NCBI GenBank assembly: GCA_031272545.1
Contig: JAISTP010000045.1
Coordinates: forward strand, 1 to 44,029
Reading direction: 5' to 3'
Length of the DNA stretch: 44,029 nucleotides
From: Bacilli bacterium
GTDB taxonomy: Bacteria; Bacillota_I; Bacilli_A; JAJDGJ01
In this document: positions 24,580 to 32,648 of the stretch, piece by piece
Layout of the letters: every line of letters starts with the position of its first letter
Numbering within the stretch: the stretch's first letter is position 1
The notes under the pieces: generated by a model
Seen by the model: only the letters and a program-made list of their open reading frames with translations
The model's database searches: none
Told to the model about the DNA's origin: nothing
Translations under genes and position numbers: made by a program

Positions 24580-25578
24580 TTAATTCTCCTCTTCCATATC
24601 TATATTAGCAATTTGTTCAAATTTATTTTTAATTTTATTAGATGTAATACTAACATCTTTAACATCATTTAAAACACTATCAACATGTTTGACTAAACCA
24701 TTCCATCTAATTAAATAGCGATCAAACTCTTCAGCTAATAAATTCAATTGTTTTTGAAGTAATTTAGTATTTTTACTCATTTCAATATTTTTAATTACCA
24801 TTAATATTGAGTTTAAAGTAGCCATTAACGTAGTTGGACTAGTAATCCAAACTCTTTTCTTGTAGGCATATTCAATAGTAGATGGTAATTTATCATTAAT
24901 GTATGCAAATATTGCTTCTGCTGGAATAAACATAATAGCTCCATTCCAAGTTTCATTAGTAATAATATATTTACTAGCAATATCATCAATATGCTTTTTT
25001 AAATCATAAGCAAATTGTTTTTCATATTGTATTTTATAGTTAGCATCTTCACTATTTATCATTTTTTGATATGATTCTAATGGAAACTTAGAATCAATCG
25101 GAATATTACCAAGGGGTAAAGCCACTTTTAATAAAGCATCAACTTTTGTTCCATTACTTAAAGTAGCTTGTAATTCATAAAAATTCTTATTTTCATTAAA
25201 AACACTAAATAAAATATTAGCTAAAGTATGTTCTCCATAGATACCTCTAGTATTTTTATTACCTAATATTTTTTGTAATGAAACAATTTCATTAGAAACA
25301 TTATCTATATGTTCTTGAGTAACATCAATTTTTTTAATTCCTTCAGCTACTTTTAATAAAGATGATTTAGTAAATTCTAAATTTCTTTCTAAACTATGAG
25401 AAAATTCCTTATTTAATTTCAAAAGATTATCATCAATTACTTTTCTTAATTCATAGTTTTCATTATTATTATTATTATTTTTCTTAGTCAATAACATAAC
25501 AATTAAAATTATTAAAACTAATAATAAAACTAAACAAGTAACTAATAATACAATTAATAAATTATCATTCATTTTCAT
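24580..25578 (-). CDS. rmuC: RmuC family DNA recombination protein
   Basis: A protein of 332 residues with one N-terminal membrane span (about 6-29), a coiled-coil stretch (about 40-105) and a PD-(D/E)XK nuclease-like RmuC domain (PF02646) from about 110. Conserved pieces are NTRGIYGEHTLANIL, PIDSKFPLESYQKM and the FIPAEAIFAYI segment, the DSK being the nuclease-like element. RmuC limits inversions between short inverted repeats in E. coli. It is shorter than many homologues (400-500 residues) because the coiled coil is short. It overlaps the VTT-domain gene by 14 bases. Confidence 0.92.
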   Translation of the reverse strand: MKMNDNLLIVLLVTCLVLLLVLIILIVMLLTKKNNNNNNENYELRKVIDDNLLKLNKEFSHSLERNLEFTKSSLLKVAEGIKKIDVTQEHIDNVSNEIVSLQKILGNKNTRGIYGEHTLANILFSVFNENKNFYELQATLSNGTKVDALLKVALPLGNIPIDSKFPLESYQKMINSEDANYKIQYEKQFAYDLKKHIDDIASKYIITNETWNGAIMFIPAEAIFAYINDKLPSTIEYAYKKRVWITSPTTLMATLNSILMVIKNIEMSKNTKLLQKQLNLLAEEFDRYLIRWNGLVKHVDSVLNDVKDVSITSNKIKNKFEQIANIDMEEEN

Positions 25579-26161
25579 GCTCCTTTGTAACTATTTTTTC
25601 TACAAATTTAGAAATTACATAAACTACTACTAACATTATACAAGCAATTAAACCTTTTATCGGATGATTTACAATACTTAGAATAGATTCTCCTAAATAA
25701 GAATACATTATAATTGCTACTATACGAGAGAATATAATTAAATACACAAATTTCTTAATTTCCATCTTTGATAAAGCGCAAGCATAATTTAATAAGCAAG
25801 TAGGCAAAAAAGGCATGCAAAATAAAATGAAAGATTTAGCTGGTTCACTTTTTTCCATCCAATCAATAAACTTATGAATTACTTTATTTTTTTTATATAT
25901 CTTAGAATTTAAAAACCTTTTAGTAAAAAGTTTTCTTATACACCAAAAAACAAGTAATGTCCCTAAAACTGATCCAATATAAGTATATAAATAACCTAAT
26001 AATCCAAAATTTCTTACATTAATACCAGCAATAGCAATTATAGGTAAACTAGGAAATACTGCTTCAAGTAAAGGCATTATAATGGCACCAAAAATACCAA
26101 ATTGACCTAACATAAATATTAAGTCACTTAATTTATCATTAAGATTATAGATTAATTCCAT
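25565..26161 (-). CDS. VTT-domain membrane protein (TVP38/DedA-like)
   Basis: A membrane protein of 198 residues of the VTT/SNARE-associated superfamily (PF09335). It shows the re-entrant region with acidic Glu in ALLEAVFPSLPI (seen as PLLEAVFPSLPI), the G-rich YIGSVLGTLLVFW segment and the FCMPFLPTCLLNYACA region equivalent to the DedA F-x-R-F/P motif. Relatives recycle the undecaprenyl phosphate carrier or scramble lipids. A second, more classical DedA protein lies at 28428-29057. It overlaps the ComK-like gene by 17 bases. Confidence 0.88.
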   Translation of the reverse strand: MELIYNLNDKLSDLIFMLGQFGIFGAIIMPLLEAVFPSLPIIAIAGINVRNFGLLGYLYTYIGSVLGTLLVFWCIRKLFTKRFLNSKIYKKNKVIHKFIDWMEKSEPAKSFILFCMPFLPTCLLNYACALSKMEIKKFVYLIIFSRIVAIIMYSYLGESILSIVNHPIKGLIACIMLVVVYVISKFVEKIVTKEHENE

Positions 26162-26576
26162 ATGAACTCAACTTCTCTTTTCTTAATTTATCAAATGCCA
26201 AATATTTTTGATATTGTTTTTTAATAGTAAATATTGAAAAATGACAAGGAATTACCATTTTATCTTTAAACTTAATATATGTTATCCCTTTTTCTTCATA
26301 ACATGAAAGATAACATTTTGCACTTATCCAAAAACTACCACCTTCATTTATATTACCTAAAGGAATTAAATAATCATTAATAATTGATAAATAAATAGGT
26401 AGTTTCTTTACATTTTTTAATATCCTTTTCCCAGATTTTAGACTAGATTCATAAGTAGTTCCACTTAATAAACATAAAGAATCTATATATTTTGTTAAAC
26501 TAGTATTAAACATCATATTCTTAGTCATTGATTTACAAAAAACCTTATTATTAAATTCATAAACAACGTTGTACAT
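26145..26576 (-). CDS. comK: ComK-like competence transcription factor
   Basis: A protein of about 143 residues that I match to the ComK family (PF06338): the motif block DSLCLLSGTTYESSLK corresponds to the family C-x-x-x-G-S-S-Y-x-G-R stretch, KKLPIYL to the K-x-P-I segment, IPLGNINEGGSFWIS to the F-P-x-x-S-x-x-x-C-x-W-I stretch, and VIPCHFSIFTIKKQYQK to the C-terminal S-x-x-x-x-x-x-Q motif. ComK switches on late competence genes in Bacillus. The ATG lies 9 bases after AAAGG; an in-frame TTG two codons earlier is too close. It is in an operon with pgcA, a VTT protein and rmuC. The match is from motif spacing and is not overwhelming. Confidence 0.65.
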   Translation of the reverse strand: MYNVVYEFNNKVFCKSMTKNMMFNTSLTKYIDSLCLLSGTTYESSLKSGKRILKNVKKLPIYLSIINDYLIPLGNINEGGSFWISAKCYLSCYEEKGITYIKFKDKMVIPCHFSIFTIKKQYQKYLAFDKLRKEKLSSYGINL

Positions 26577-26602
26577 AAGCAACGACCTTTCTCCATTAAT
26601 GT

Positions 26603-28312
26603 TTAATTTTTATATATTTCCTCCAAAATATTGTTAATACTATTTTGAAGTTCAATGATACTATCTTTACATTCTTGTAAAGAATCACGATGAACCTGCA
26701 TATATATTTTAATTTTTGGTTCAGTACCACTTGGACGAATTGCTATCCAAGAATCATCTTCTAGCATTAATTTAACAACTAATGCTTGAGGCAACATAAT
26801 TTTAGTTTGTTCATTAGCTGTATATTTCATTTGTTTATCATAATCTTCTAAACTAATTATTGTTTTATTATTAATTTTTTCTAAATCAGGATTAGAAAAA
26901 TAAGCCATAGTATCTTTAATTCTCTTATTTGAATATTTACTATCTAAACTAATAGAAATTTGTTTATTTAAATAATAACCAAATTCACGATAAATATTTT
27001 CTAATTCATCTAATAAAGTAGTATTACTCATTTGATAATAATTAATCATTTCCGCAATGATTAAACTAGTAGAAACAGCGTCTTTATCCGCAATATAACT
27101 ATCAGATAAGAAACCTAAACTTTCTTCATAACCAAATTCAAAATGAAATTCTTTAGTTTTTACAAATTCATTAATTAAAGAACCTATATATTTAAATCCA
27201 GTTAAAACACTAATATTATATAGTTGATATTTAGCTGCTATTCTTTTCCCAAGATCGCTTGTTACTATGGTATCAATTAATAATGAATTTTCTTGTAATA
27301 AGCCCTGTTTATTTCTTTCTTTTAAAATATAATTAATTAACAATGCTCCTATTTCATTACCACTAAGCAATTTAAATTCATTATCTTTTCTAACACAAAT
27401 ACCAATACGATCCGCATCAGGATCACTTGCGATAATATAATCAACATTTAATTCTCTAGCTTTTTTGATAGCTAACTCATAAGCTTCCATACTTTCTGGA
27501 TTAGGATTATTACAAGTATTAAAATCTGGATCAGGAATTAATTGTTCATTAACTGAAAAAACATGCGAGAATCCTGCTTTATTTAATAGTTTAGGTATAA
27601 TAGTTCCACCAGTACCATGCAATCCAGTATAAACAATAGAAGTATCACGATACTCTAAATTTTTATTAATCATTTTTGATAAAGCCGCATTAATAAAAAT
27701 ATCATCATAAGTTTCACCTAATAAATGAATTAAATTATCATTTTTCTTAAAACTTTCCAAATCAAGTTCTAGTTCATTATCAATATCATCAATAAAAGTT
27801 TTAATTTGTTTAGCTTCTTCATCTAATATTTGACAACCATCATTATCATAAATCTTATAACCATTATATTCTTTAGGATTATGACTTGCAGTAATATTGA
27901 TACCACCACCAGCATTAAAATATTTGATAAAAAAAGACAATTGTGGCGTAGGTCTTAATTCTTCAAATAAATATACTTTTATGTTATTATGAGCAATTAT
28001 ATTAGCAGCTAAAGCCGCAAATTCTTGTGAAAACTTTCGATTATCATAAGCAATAACAATACCTTTTTCATAAATTGATGTTGAATTAGCTTTCAAGTAA
28101 TTAACAAAACCTAAAGTTATTTTGGCAATTACATAGTGATTTAAACGATTGCTACCAGGACCAATTTTAGCTCTTACTCCTGCTGTACCAAATTCAACAC
28201 TTTTCGCAAAAGCATCATCTAATTCCTTACGATCTAATAAAAATAATTTTTCTTTTATATCAGGATCAATCGAATATGATTCAATCCATTTTTGATATTC
28301 TTTGTTATCCAT
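26603..28312 (-). CDS. pgcA: Phosphoglucomutase/phosphomannomutase, PgcA type
   Basis: A four-domain alpha-D-phosphohexomutase of 569 residues that interconverts glucose-1-phosphate and glucose-6-phosphate, feeding UDP-glucose and hence the glycolipid and teichoic acid steps. The phosphoserine loop is TASHNPKEYNG, the metal loop DPDADRIG, the sugar-binding loop FGYEESLGF and the phosphate-binding loop RPSGTEPKIKIY. The frame opens three codons upstream with an ATG that abuts the AGAGG ribosome binding site, so I choose the ATG 9 bases after it. A TATAAT box lies about 45 bases upstream. First gene of a likely five-gene operon. Confidence 0.95.
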   Translation of the reverse strand: MDNKEYQKWIESYSIDPDIKEKLFLLDRKELDDAFAKSVEFGTAGVRAKIGPGSNRLNHYVIAKITLGFVNYLKANSTSIYEKGIVIAYDNRKFSQEFAALAANIIAHNNIKVYLFEELRPTPQLSFFIKYFNAGGGINITASHNPKEYNGYKIYDNDGCQILDEEAKQIKTFIDDIDNELELDLESFKKNDNLIHLLGETYDDIFINAALSKMINKNLEYRDTSIVYTGLHGTGGTIIPKLLNKAGFSHVFSVNEQLIPDPDFNTCNNPNPESMEAYELAIKKARELNVDYIIASDPDADRIGICVRKDNEFKLLSGNEIGALLINYILKERNKQGLLQENSLLIDTIVTSDLGKRIAAKYQLYNISVLTGFKYIGSLINEFVKTKEFHFEFGYEESLGFLSDSYIADKDAVSTSLIIAEMINYYQMSNTTLLDELENIYREFGYYLNKQISISLDSKYSNKRIKDTMAYFSNPDLEKINNKTIISLEDYDKQMKYTANEQTKIMLPQALVVKLMLEDDSWIAIRPSGTEPKIKIYMQVHRDSLQECKDSIIELQNSINNILEEIYKN

Positions 28313-28410
28313 ATTTCCCATCCTCTCATATATAATAGAGATATTTTCTAACCTCTACATTATAACAAATCAAAATTAATATTGATATTAATTTTATTAA
28401 ACATTCAATA

Positions 28411-28454
28411 ATAAAACAAAAAGTATGCTACTTCTTATTACTTAACATACTTTT
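28411..28454 (-). terminator. Intrinsic terminator after the DedA gene
   Basis: AAAAGTATG pairs with CATACTTTTT across an 18-base loop and is followed by TTGTTTTATT on the minus strand. The DedA stop codon is inside the structure. Confidence 0.7.
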
Positions 28455-29057
28455 AATCTTAATAAATATTATAGGTAGTAATGAAACTACAACTATTCCT
28501 AATCCTAATAATGTAATATTATTTTTGACAATTGGAATGTTTCCAAAGAAATATCCTGCTAAAACAAATAATGTAACCCAGCCTATTGCTCCAAGTACAT
28601 TATAAGAAAAGAATTTATGATAACTCATATCAGATGAGCCAGCTAAAAATGGCGCAAATGTTCTAACAATTGGTACAAATCTCGCAAGAACAATTGTTTT
28701 AGGACCATGCTTTTTAAAAAATTCTCTTGTTTTATCTAAATGCTCTTTTTTAATAAAACGATTATTATCACCTATTTTATGACCTAAAAACTTACCAATA
28801 GTATAATTACATGCATCTCCAAGTACTGCCGCAATTAATAAAACAAAATAAAGAACGACAATATTTAAACCACCCATGGCCGCAATAGCACCTGAGACAA
28901 ATAATAAACTATCACCTGGAAGAATAGGAGTAACTACTAAACCAGTTTCACAAAAAATAATTAAAAATAATATGATATATGTTAACGAACCATAATTATT
29001 AATTAACTCAATTAAGTGTTTATCAAAATGAATTATAAAATCAATTAACATTCCCAT
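28428..29057 (-). CDS. DedA family membrane protein
   Basis: A membrane protein of 209 residues of the DedA family (PF09335), members of which return undecaprenyl phosphate to the inner leaflet and support envelope and pH homeostasis. Signatures are FCETGLVVTPILPGDSLLF, GDACNYTIGKFLGHKIG and FARFVPIVRTFAPFLAGSS (here VLARFVPIVRTFAPF), which contain the essential Glu and Arg residues. A strong GGAGAAT site precedes the ATG. It follows nusG by 15 bases and is likely co-transcribed with rpmG-secE-nusG, taking the place where rplK usually stands. Confidence 0.95.
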   Translation of the reverse strand: MGMLIDFIIHFDKHLIELINNYGSLTYIILFLIIFCETGLVVTPILPGDSLLFVSGAIAAMGGLNIVVLYFVLLIAAVLGDACNYTIGKFLGHKIGDNNRFIKKEHLDKTREFFKKHGPKTIVLARFVPIVRTFAPFLAGSSDMSYHKFFSYNVLGAIGWVTLFVLAGYFFGNIPIVKNNITLLGLGIVVVSLLPIIFIKIKSMLSNKK

Positions 29058-29072
29058 ATTATTCTCCTTCTA

Positions 29073-29657
29073 TTACATTTTTCTTAATTCATTAGCATTA
29101 ATTTCAATGGGTGTTTCACGACCTAAAATATTGATGATAACTTCAACCTTACCAGCTTTCAAATCCATACTAGTAACAGGACCAACTTCATTTTCAAAAG
29201 GTCCTTTAGTAACTTGAACCATATCGCCAACTTCAAAATCAACGCTTATTTCACTCAATCCCATTTGGAAGAAAATATCTTTAACTTCTTCATCACTTAA
29301 TGGAATAGGTTTAGCACCTTTACCACTAGAACCAACAAATCCAGTTACATTAGGTGTATTACGAACAATAAACCATGCTTCATCAGTAATTTCCATTTGA
29401 ATTAAAACATAACCTGGAAAAAGTTTTTTCATCTTTATTTTTCCCTCAGCTGTTTTTTCTTCAACTTCAGGAACTATGATATTTTCTATTAAATCAGTTA
29501 ATCCCATTGATTCAGTACGTAATTCTAAATATTCTTTAACTTTATTTTCATAACCTGAATAAGTTGTTACTACATACCATTTTCTATCTTTTTTTTCATT
29601 ATTATCAACTAATTCTTCATCTTCTAAATTATCATTTAATACTACATCTTCATTCAT
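29073..29657 (-). CDS. nusG: Transcription termination/antitermination factor NusG
   Basis: A two-domain elongation factor of 194 residues. The NGN domain (about 25-125) contains KWYVVTTYSGYENKVKEYLE and LFPGYVLIQME; the KOW domain (about 140-190) contains VGDMVQVTKGPFENEVGPV. An acidic, Asn-rich N-terminal tail of about 24 residues precedes it. It binds RNA polymerase and, in Bacillota, promotes pausing at certain sites. It follows secE by one base, the standard secE-nusG order. Confidence 0.97.
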   Translation of the reverse strand: MNEDVVLNDNLEDEELVDNNEKKDRKWYVVTTYSGYENKVKEYLELRTESMGLTDLIENIIVPEVEEKTAEGKIKMKKLFPGYVLIQMEITDEAWFIVRNTPNVTGFVGSSGKGAKPIPLSDEEVKDIFFQMGLSEISVDFEVGDMVQVTKGPFENEVGPVTSMDLKAGKVEVIINILGRETPIEINANELRKM

Positions 29658-29658
29658 T

Positions 29659-29859
29659 TTAAATCCCCATTCCTGCTAATATTGCATTAATTATTAAATC
29701 CATAATCCAAAATATTAATGCAAAAAGACCACATACGATAATAACTGTTATTGTCATGTTAAATAATTTACTACCTGTTGGCCATTCAACACGCTTAGCT
29801 TCATTTATTACTTCTCTAAAATATCCTGATTTCTTTTCTTTAGTTTTAACTTTAGACAT
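29659..29859 (-). CDS. secE: Preprotein translocase subunit SecE
   Basis: A 66-residue single-span SecE: a basic cytoplasmic head, the amphipathic FREVINEARRVEW-type helix (here YFREVINEAKRVEWP) and one transmembrane helix at about 35-58. It clamps SecY in the secretion channel. The frame opens three codons upstream, but a GGGGTG ribosome binding site favours the ATG of MSKVK. The gene follows rpmG by about 30 bases. Confidence 0.95.
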   Translation of the reverse strand: MSKVKTKEKKSGYFREVINEAKRVEWPTGSKLFNMTITVIIVCGLFALIFWIMDLIINAILAGMGI

Positions 29860-29888
29860 TATAAACACCCCTATTAACTTTCTTTCAC

Positions 29889-30038
29889 TTATTTGCTTTC
29901 TTTATGTAAAGTATGCATCTTACATTTTGGACAGTATTTCTTTAACTCAAGTCTTTTAGTATAAGTTGCCTTGTTTTTATATGTTGAATAATTACGAGAC
30001 AAACATCTTTCACATACTAGAATTACCTTTTCTCTCAT
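29889..30038 (-). CDS. rpmG: Ribosomal protein L33
   Basis: A 49-residue bL33, too short for an ordinary gene list but unmistakable: [12 protein letters not shown] at the start, the [20 protein letters not shown] core and a Cys4 zinc ribbon (CERC and CPKC). It is the zinc-binding form. An AAGGAG-like GGAGATG site precedes it. It opens the rpmG-secE-nusG unit, as in Bacillus, directly after a consensus promoter. Confidence 0.95.
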   Translation of the reverse strand: MREKVILVCERCLSRNYSTYKNKATYTKRLELKKYCPKCKMHTLHKESK

Positions 30039-30054
30039 TTTATCATCTCCATAC

Positions 30055-30075
30055 TAAAAAAGGCTTTTGCCTTTA
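30055..30075 (-). terminator. Terminator-like hairpin in the rpmG leader
   Basis: AAAGGC-AAAA-GCCTTT followed by TTT on the minus strand. It sits between the rpmG promoter and the rpmG start, so it may end transcripts of the upstream membrane gene while also being the first structure of the rpmG mRNA. Confidence 0.65.
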
Positions 30076-30078
30076 ATA

Positions 30079-30107
30079 ATTATACTAATTATATAGTATT
30101 GTGTCAA
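30079..30107 (-). promoter_or_regulatory. Consensus promoter of rpmG-secE-nusG
   Basis: TTGACA (30102-30107) and TATAAT (30079-30084) with a 17-base spacer on the minus strand, a perfect sigma-A consensus. Confidence 0.85.
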
Positions 30108-30110
30108 TCA

Positions 30111-30839
30111 CTAACTCTTATTAGCTTTAATTAACCATGGTAAATATATGATAAACCAAATTAATGCAATTAACAATATAAAACCAAGTAAATAATATGA
30201 TCCAAATATATTTGCTAGAAAAGCTAATGGTGAACCAGTAGTAGCTTGATTTATAAAAAAGAAATTAGTATTAAGTTTAATATTAATATAATAAATTATT
30301 GGAACAACAATAATTAAAAACAATACCACTTGCCATATTTTATTAAAACTAGGAATAATTTCACTGCTACATAATTGATTTACAATATATAAAACAAATA
30401 AAAAATGAATAATAAAACTATGCCAACAAAAAATATTAAAAATAGGATAATCAGACCAATCTGGAAAAAGTAAAGCTGCTATTGCACCTGTTATTCCTAA
30501 AAAATATAGGTATTGTTTACTAAAATCACTTGCTTTAAAAGCATCTAATAAAATAATCCATACCGTAATTGAACATAAATGTAATGGCAAAAGAGCATAT
30601 TCATATTGATTAGAAATTATTAAAAATAATTGTCTTATCCATTCTAGTGAAAATATTATAATTGCTAAAACTTTTTTAAATTTATTTCTTCTATCTATGG
30701 ATAACTTTATATAATAATTAGAAATTAAATAAATTAAAAACAAACCTAATATTAAAACAAGAAAATGGATTATCGAAAATTTTTCAAAACCAATTCCTTT
30801 AGGTATATGACTAATATAAGTAAAAAAATAATCAAACAT
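30111..30839 (-). CDS. TIGR02206/YwaF-like integral membrane protein (TMEM164 family)
   Basis: A membrane protein of 242 residues with about seven hydrophobic helices, matching the TIGR02206/YwaF family (PF14808, TMEM164). The conserved LPLHLCSI stretch, with its His and Cys, and the ATTGSPLAFL segment near the last two helices support this. Eukaryotic TMEM164 is an acyltransferase forming ether lipids; the bacterial role is not established. AAAGGTG precedes the ATG. It interrupts the otherwise conserved sigH to rpmG gene order. Confidence 0.85.
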   Translation of the reverse strand: MFDYFFTYISHIPKGIGFEKFSIIHFLVLILGLFLIYLISNYYIKLSIDRRNKFKKVLAIIIFSLEWIRQLFLIISNQYEYALLPLHLCSITVWIILLDAFKASDFSKQYLYFLGITGAIAALLFPDWSDYPIFNIFCWHSFIIHFLFVLYIVNQLCSSEIIPSFNKIWQVVLFLIIVVPIIYYINIKLNTNFFFINQATTGSPLAFLANIFGSYYLLGFILLIALIWFIIYLPWLIKANKS

Positions 30840-30874
30840 AAAATCACCTTTTAAATTATATCATATTTACTTTC

Positions 30875-30902
30875 TTGACTATTACTTAATAATGTTTATA
30901 AT
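30875..30902 (+). promoter_or_regulatory. Plus-strand promoter of the hairpin RNA
   Basis: TTGACT (30875-30880) and TATAAT (30897-30902) with a 16-base spacer on the plus strand, just ahead of the hairpin at 30912-30976 and with no plus-strand gene nearby. Confidence 0.6.
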
Positions 30903-30908
30903 GTAATT

Positions 30909-30985
30909 TAGAAATAGGTTAACACCTGAGCGCACTTTGTATACTTTGGTATCGCGCTTGGGTGAGTAACCTATTTTTATTTTAT
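30909..30985 (+). ncRNA. Putative small hairpin RNA of unknown class
   Basis: A long hairpin of 21 base pairs: AAATAGGTTA/TAACCTATTT (30912-30921 with 30967-30976) and CACCTGAGCGC/GCGCTTGGGTG (30923-30933 with 30954-30964, two G-U pairs), with a small internal loop and a 20-base apical loop in which ATAC-TTTG-GTAT can add four pairs. The inner stem is strongly G+C-rich in a very AT-rich setting. It is followed by TTTTTATTTTAT on the plus strand. With the promoter upstream this would give an RNA of about 75 bases. It lacks the SRP, 6S and tmRNA motifs. It could merely be a strong terminator. Confidence 0.5.
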
Positions 30986-31092
30986 ACTTATACTACCTTC
31001 TTGCAGTTATAGCCATAACAATTCATTATTATCAATTCTAACTATTACATTATTAAAGTTATAGTTTCTATTTCAATCAATAATATCATTTA

Positions 31093-31224
31093 TTATCTCT
31101 TTATTAGTTTTCTATTCTTAGTTGCTTCATTTCTAAGAAAATCTAAGAAAACTATGCCATCTTGTCTACCATTAACTTCATTTAATTGTTTAATAACTTT
31201 TTTAATTCTATTAAATAAATTATC
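31093..31224 (-). pseudogene. Possible gene remnant after sigH, no start codon
   Basis: A frame of 43 codons with protein-like composition (pieces NRIKKVIKQLNEVNGR and FLDFLRNEATKNRK) that begins after a stop codon and contains no ATG, GTG or TTG start with a ribosome binding site. It lies directly downstream of sigH and a 28-base palindrome. I do not recognise the family. The rest of the 30986-31260 gap shows nothing else. Confidence 0.3.
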
Positions 31225-31227
31225 TTA

Positions 31228-31255
31228 TTTCTTATATTTATATAAATATAAGAAA
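31228..31255. repeat. Perfect 28-base palindrome after sigH
   Basis: TTTCTTATATTTAT followed immediately by its reverse complement. It is five bases from the sigH stop codon and has no T run on either side, so it is not a normal terminator. Confidence 0.7.
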
Positions 31256-31260
31256 CATAA

Positions 31261-31851
31261 TTAATATAAAATATACTTACGACATTTTCTAATAATATAT
31301 TCTATTTTTTTTATGTTTACTTGTAAGATAAGAGCAATTTCTTTATAAGAATAACCACTAACAAAAAGATAAAATACAGTTAATTCTAAATAAGTAATAT
31401 GATTAGTTAAACTACTTATTTCATTTTTTATATATAAATAATTATTCATATCTTTAATATAGCTACTTCTATTATCCGCAATTACATTACCAAAAGATAG
31501 ATTATCATTATTGTAATAATCTAATGAATAATCACTTTTATTATGATAATTACTTCTTTTTAAAGCTAAATTACTTCTTAAGATATTAGCTAAATACTTA
31601 TTCAAACATGCTGTAAAATAACTTTTAAAACTAGTTGAATATTGATCTTTAAAAGAATAAATATTCTTATATAATAAGAGTAATGATTCATTATAAATAT
31701 CATCAACATCACAATTATATAATTTATATCTTTCAATAAAACGATTAATAATAAAGTAGATTAATTTACGATATTTATTTTGTAGCATTTCAAATGCTTT
31801 TTCATCATTCATATAACAATAATATAATAATTCATAATCATTTTCTGACAT
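31261..31851 (-). CDS. sigH: SigH-like sigma factor (sigma-70 family)
   Basis: A sigma factor of 196 residues. Region 2 spans about 10-85 with KAFEMLQNKYRKLIYFI, DVDDIYNESLLLLYKNIYSF and SFKSYFTACLNKYLANIL; region 4 spans about 140-195 with a helix-turn-helix SGYSYKEIALILQVNIKKIEYIIRK. The family call as SigH rests on gene order: cysS-mrnC-rlmB precede it and rpmG-secE-nusG follow, exactly as around Bacillus sigH (yacP is missing). SigH directs early sporulation and competence genes in relatives. A GGGGAGG ribosome binding site precedes the ATG. The region 4 sequence is quite divergent. Confidence 0.8.
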   Translation of the reverse strand: MSENDYELLYYCYMNDEKAFEMLQNKYRKLIYFIINRFIERYKLYNCDVDDIYNESLLLLYKNIYSFKDQYSTSFKSYFTACLNKYLANILRSNLALKRSNYHNKSDYSLDYYNNDNLSFGNVIADNRSSYIKDMNNYLYIKNEISSLTNHITYLELTVFYLFVSGYSYKEIALILQVNIKKIEYIIRKCRKYILY

Positions 31852-31869
31852 TTTAATCCTCCCCTTGCA

Positions 31870-31927
31870 TAATAAAAAGATGTTACTTATTAATATAAAT
31901 AAATTATCTTAATATTTAACATCTTTT
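31870..31927 (-). terminator. Terminator between rlmB and sigH
   Basis: AAAAGATGTTA pairs with TAACATCTTTT (31875-31885 with 31917-31927) across a 31-base loop, followed by TTATTATG on the minus strand. It suggests sigH has a separate promoter or depends on readthrough. Confidence 0.6.
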
Positions 31928-31931
31928 ATTA

Positions 31932-32648
31932 TTATTTATTTCTAATACTATTTATTTGATAAAGAATAACACTAGCACTAACAGCTGCATTCAAACTAGA
32001 AGTTTGACCATACATTGGTATTTTTATTAGATAATCACAATGTTTTTTTACTTGTTCACTTATTCCTTTTCCTTCAGAACCAATAACTAAAGCAACTTTC
32101 ATATCATAATCTAATTTATCATAATTGATTTGAGCATTCATTTCAGTTCCAATTACCCAATAACCATTCTTTTTTAATTCTTTAATTGTATTATTTAAAT
32201 TAGTTACTTGAATAATATCAACATTATTAATTGCTCCTGTACTTACTTTAACAACCGTAGGTGTTACTTTAACACTTCTATTTTTAGGAATAATAATACC
32301 ATCTATTTGTAAGGCTTCACTAGTTCTAATAATACTTCCAAAGTTTTGAGGATCTTCTAAACCATCTAATATTAATATCGTATTACTATCTTTATTTAAA
32401 GTTTTATTTATTAAATAATTTAAATCTTTATATTCAAAAGCAAATACTTTTGCGACAATACCTTGATGATTAGCATTATTACTTAAAGTATTTAATTTAC
32501 TTTTACTAATTCTTATATATTGATAATTATTTTTATCTAATAAACTTAAGAGTTTACGATCATTAAAATCTTCGCTAATATAAATAGTTTCTAGTTTTTT
32601 CTTACCATTAACATAAGCAATAATAGTATTTTTTCCATATATGTACAT
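31932..32648 (-). CDS. rlmB: 23S rRNA 2'-O-methyltransferase RlmB (SpoU/TrmH family)
   Basis: A SPOUT-class methyltransferase of 238 residues that methylates G2251 of 23S rRNA in the model case. An N-terminal substrate-binding domain (about 1-75, MYIYGKNTIIAYVNG) is followed by the trefoil-knot domain with motif 1 LDGLEDPQNFGSIIRTSEA, motif 2 LVIGSEGKGIS and motif 3 IPMYGQTSSLNAAVSASV. It shares a TAATG overlap with mrnC and belongs to the cysS operon, as in Bacillus (yacO). Confidence 0.93.
   Translation of the reverse strand: MYIYGKNTIIAYVNGKKKLETIYISEDFNDRKLLSLLDKNNYQYIRISKSKLNTLSNNANHQGIVAKVFAFEYKDLNYLINKTLNKDSNTILILDGLEDPQNFGSIIRTSEALQIDGIIIPKNRSVKVTPTVVKVSTGAINNVDIIQVTNLNNTIKELKKNGYWVIGTEMNAQINYDKLDYDMKVALVIGSEGKGISEQVKKHCDYLIKIPMYGQTSSLNAAVSASVILYQINSIRNK

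Noticed and set aside
30909-30985. SRP (4.5S), 6S or tmRNA gene
   Set aside because: The hairpin lacks the GGAA loop and AGCAG element of SRP RNA, the central bubble of 6S RNA and any tRNA-like part of tmRNA.
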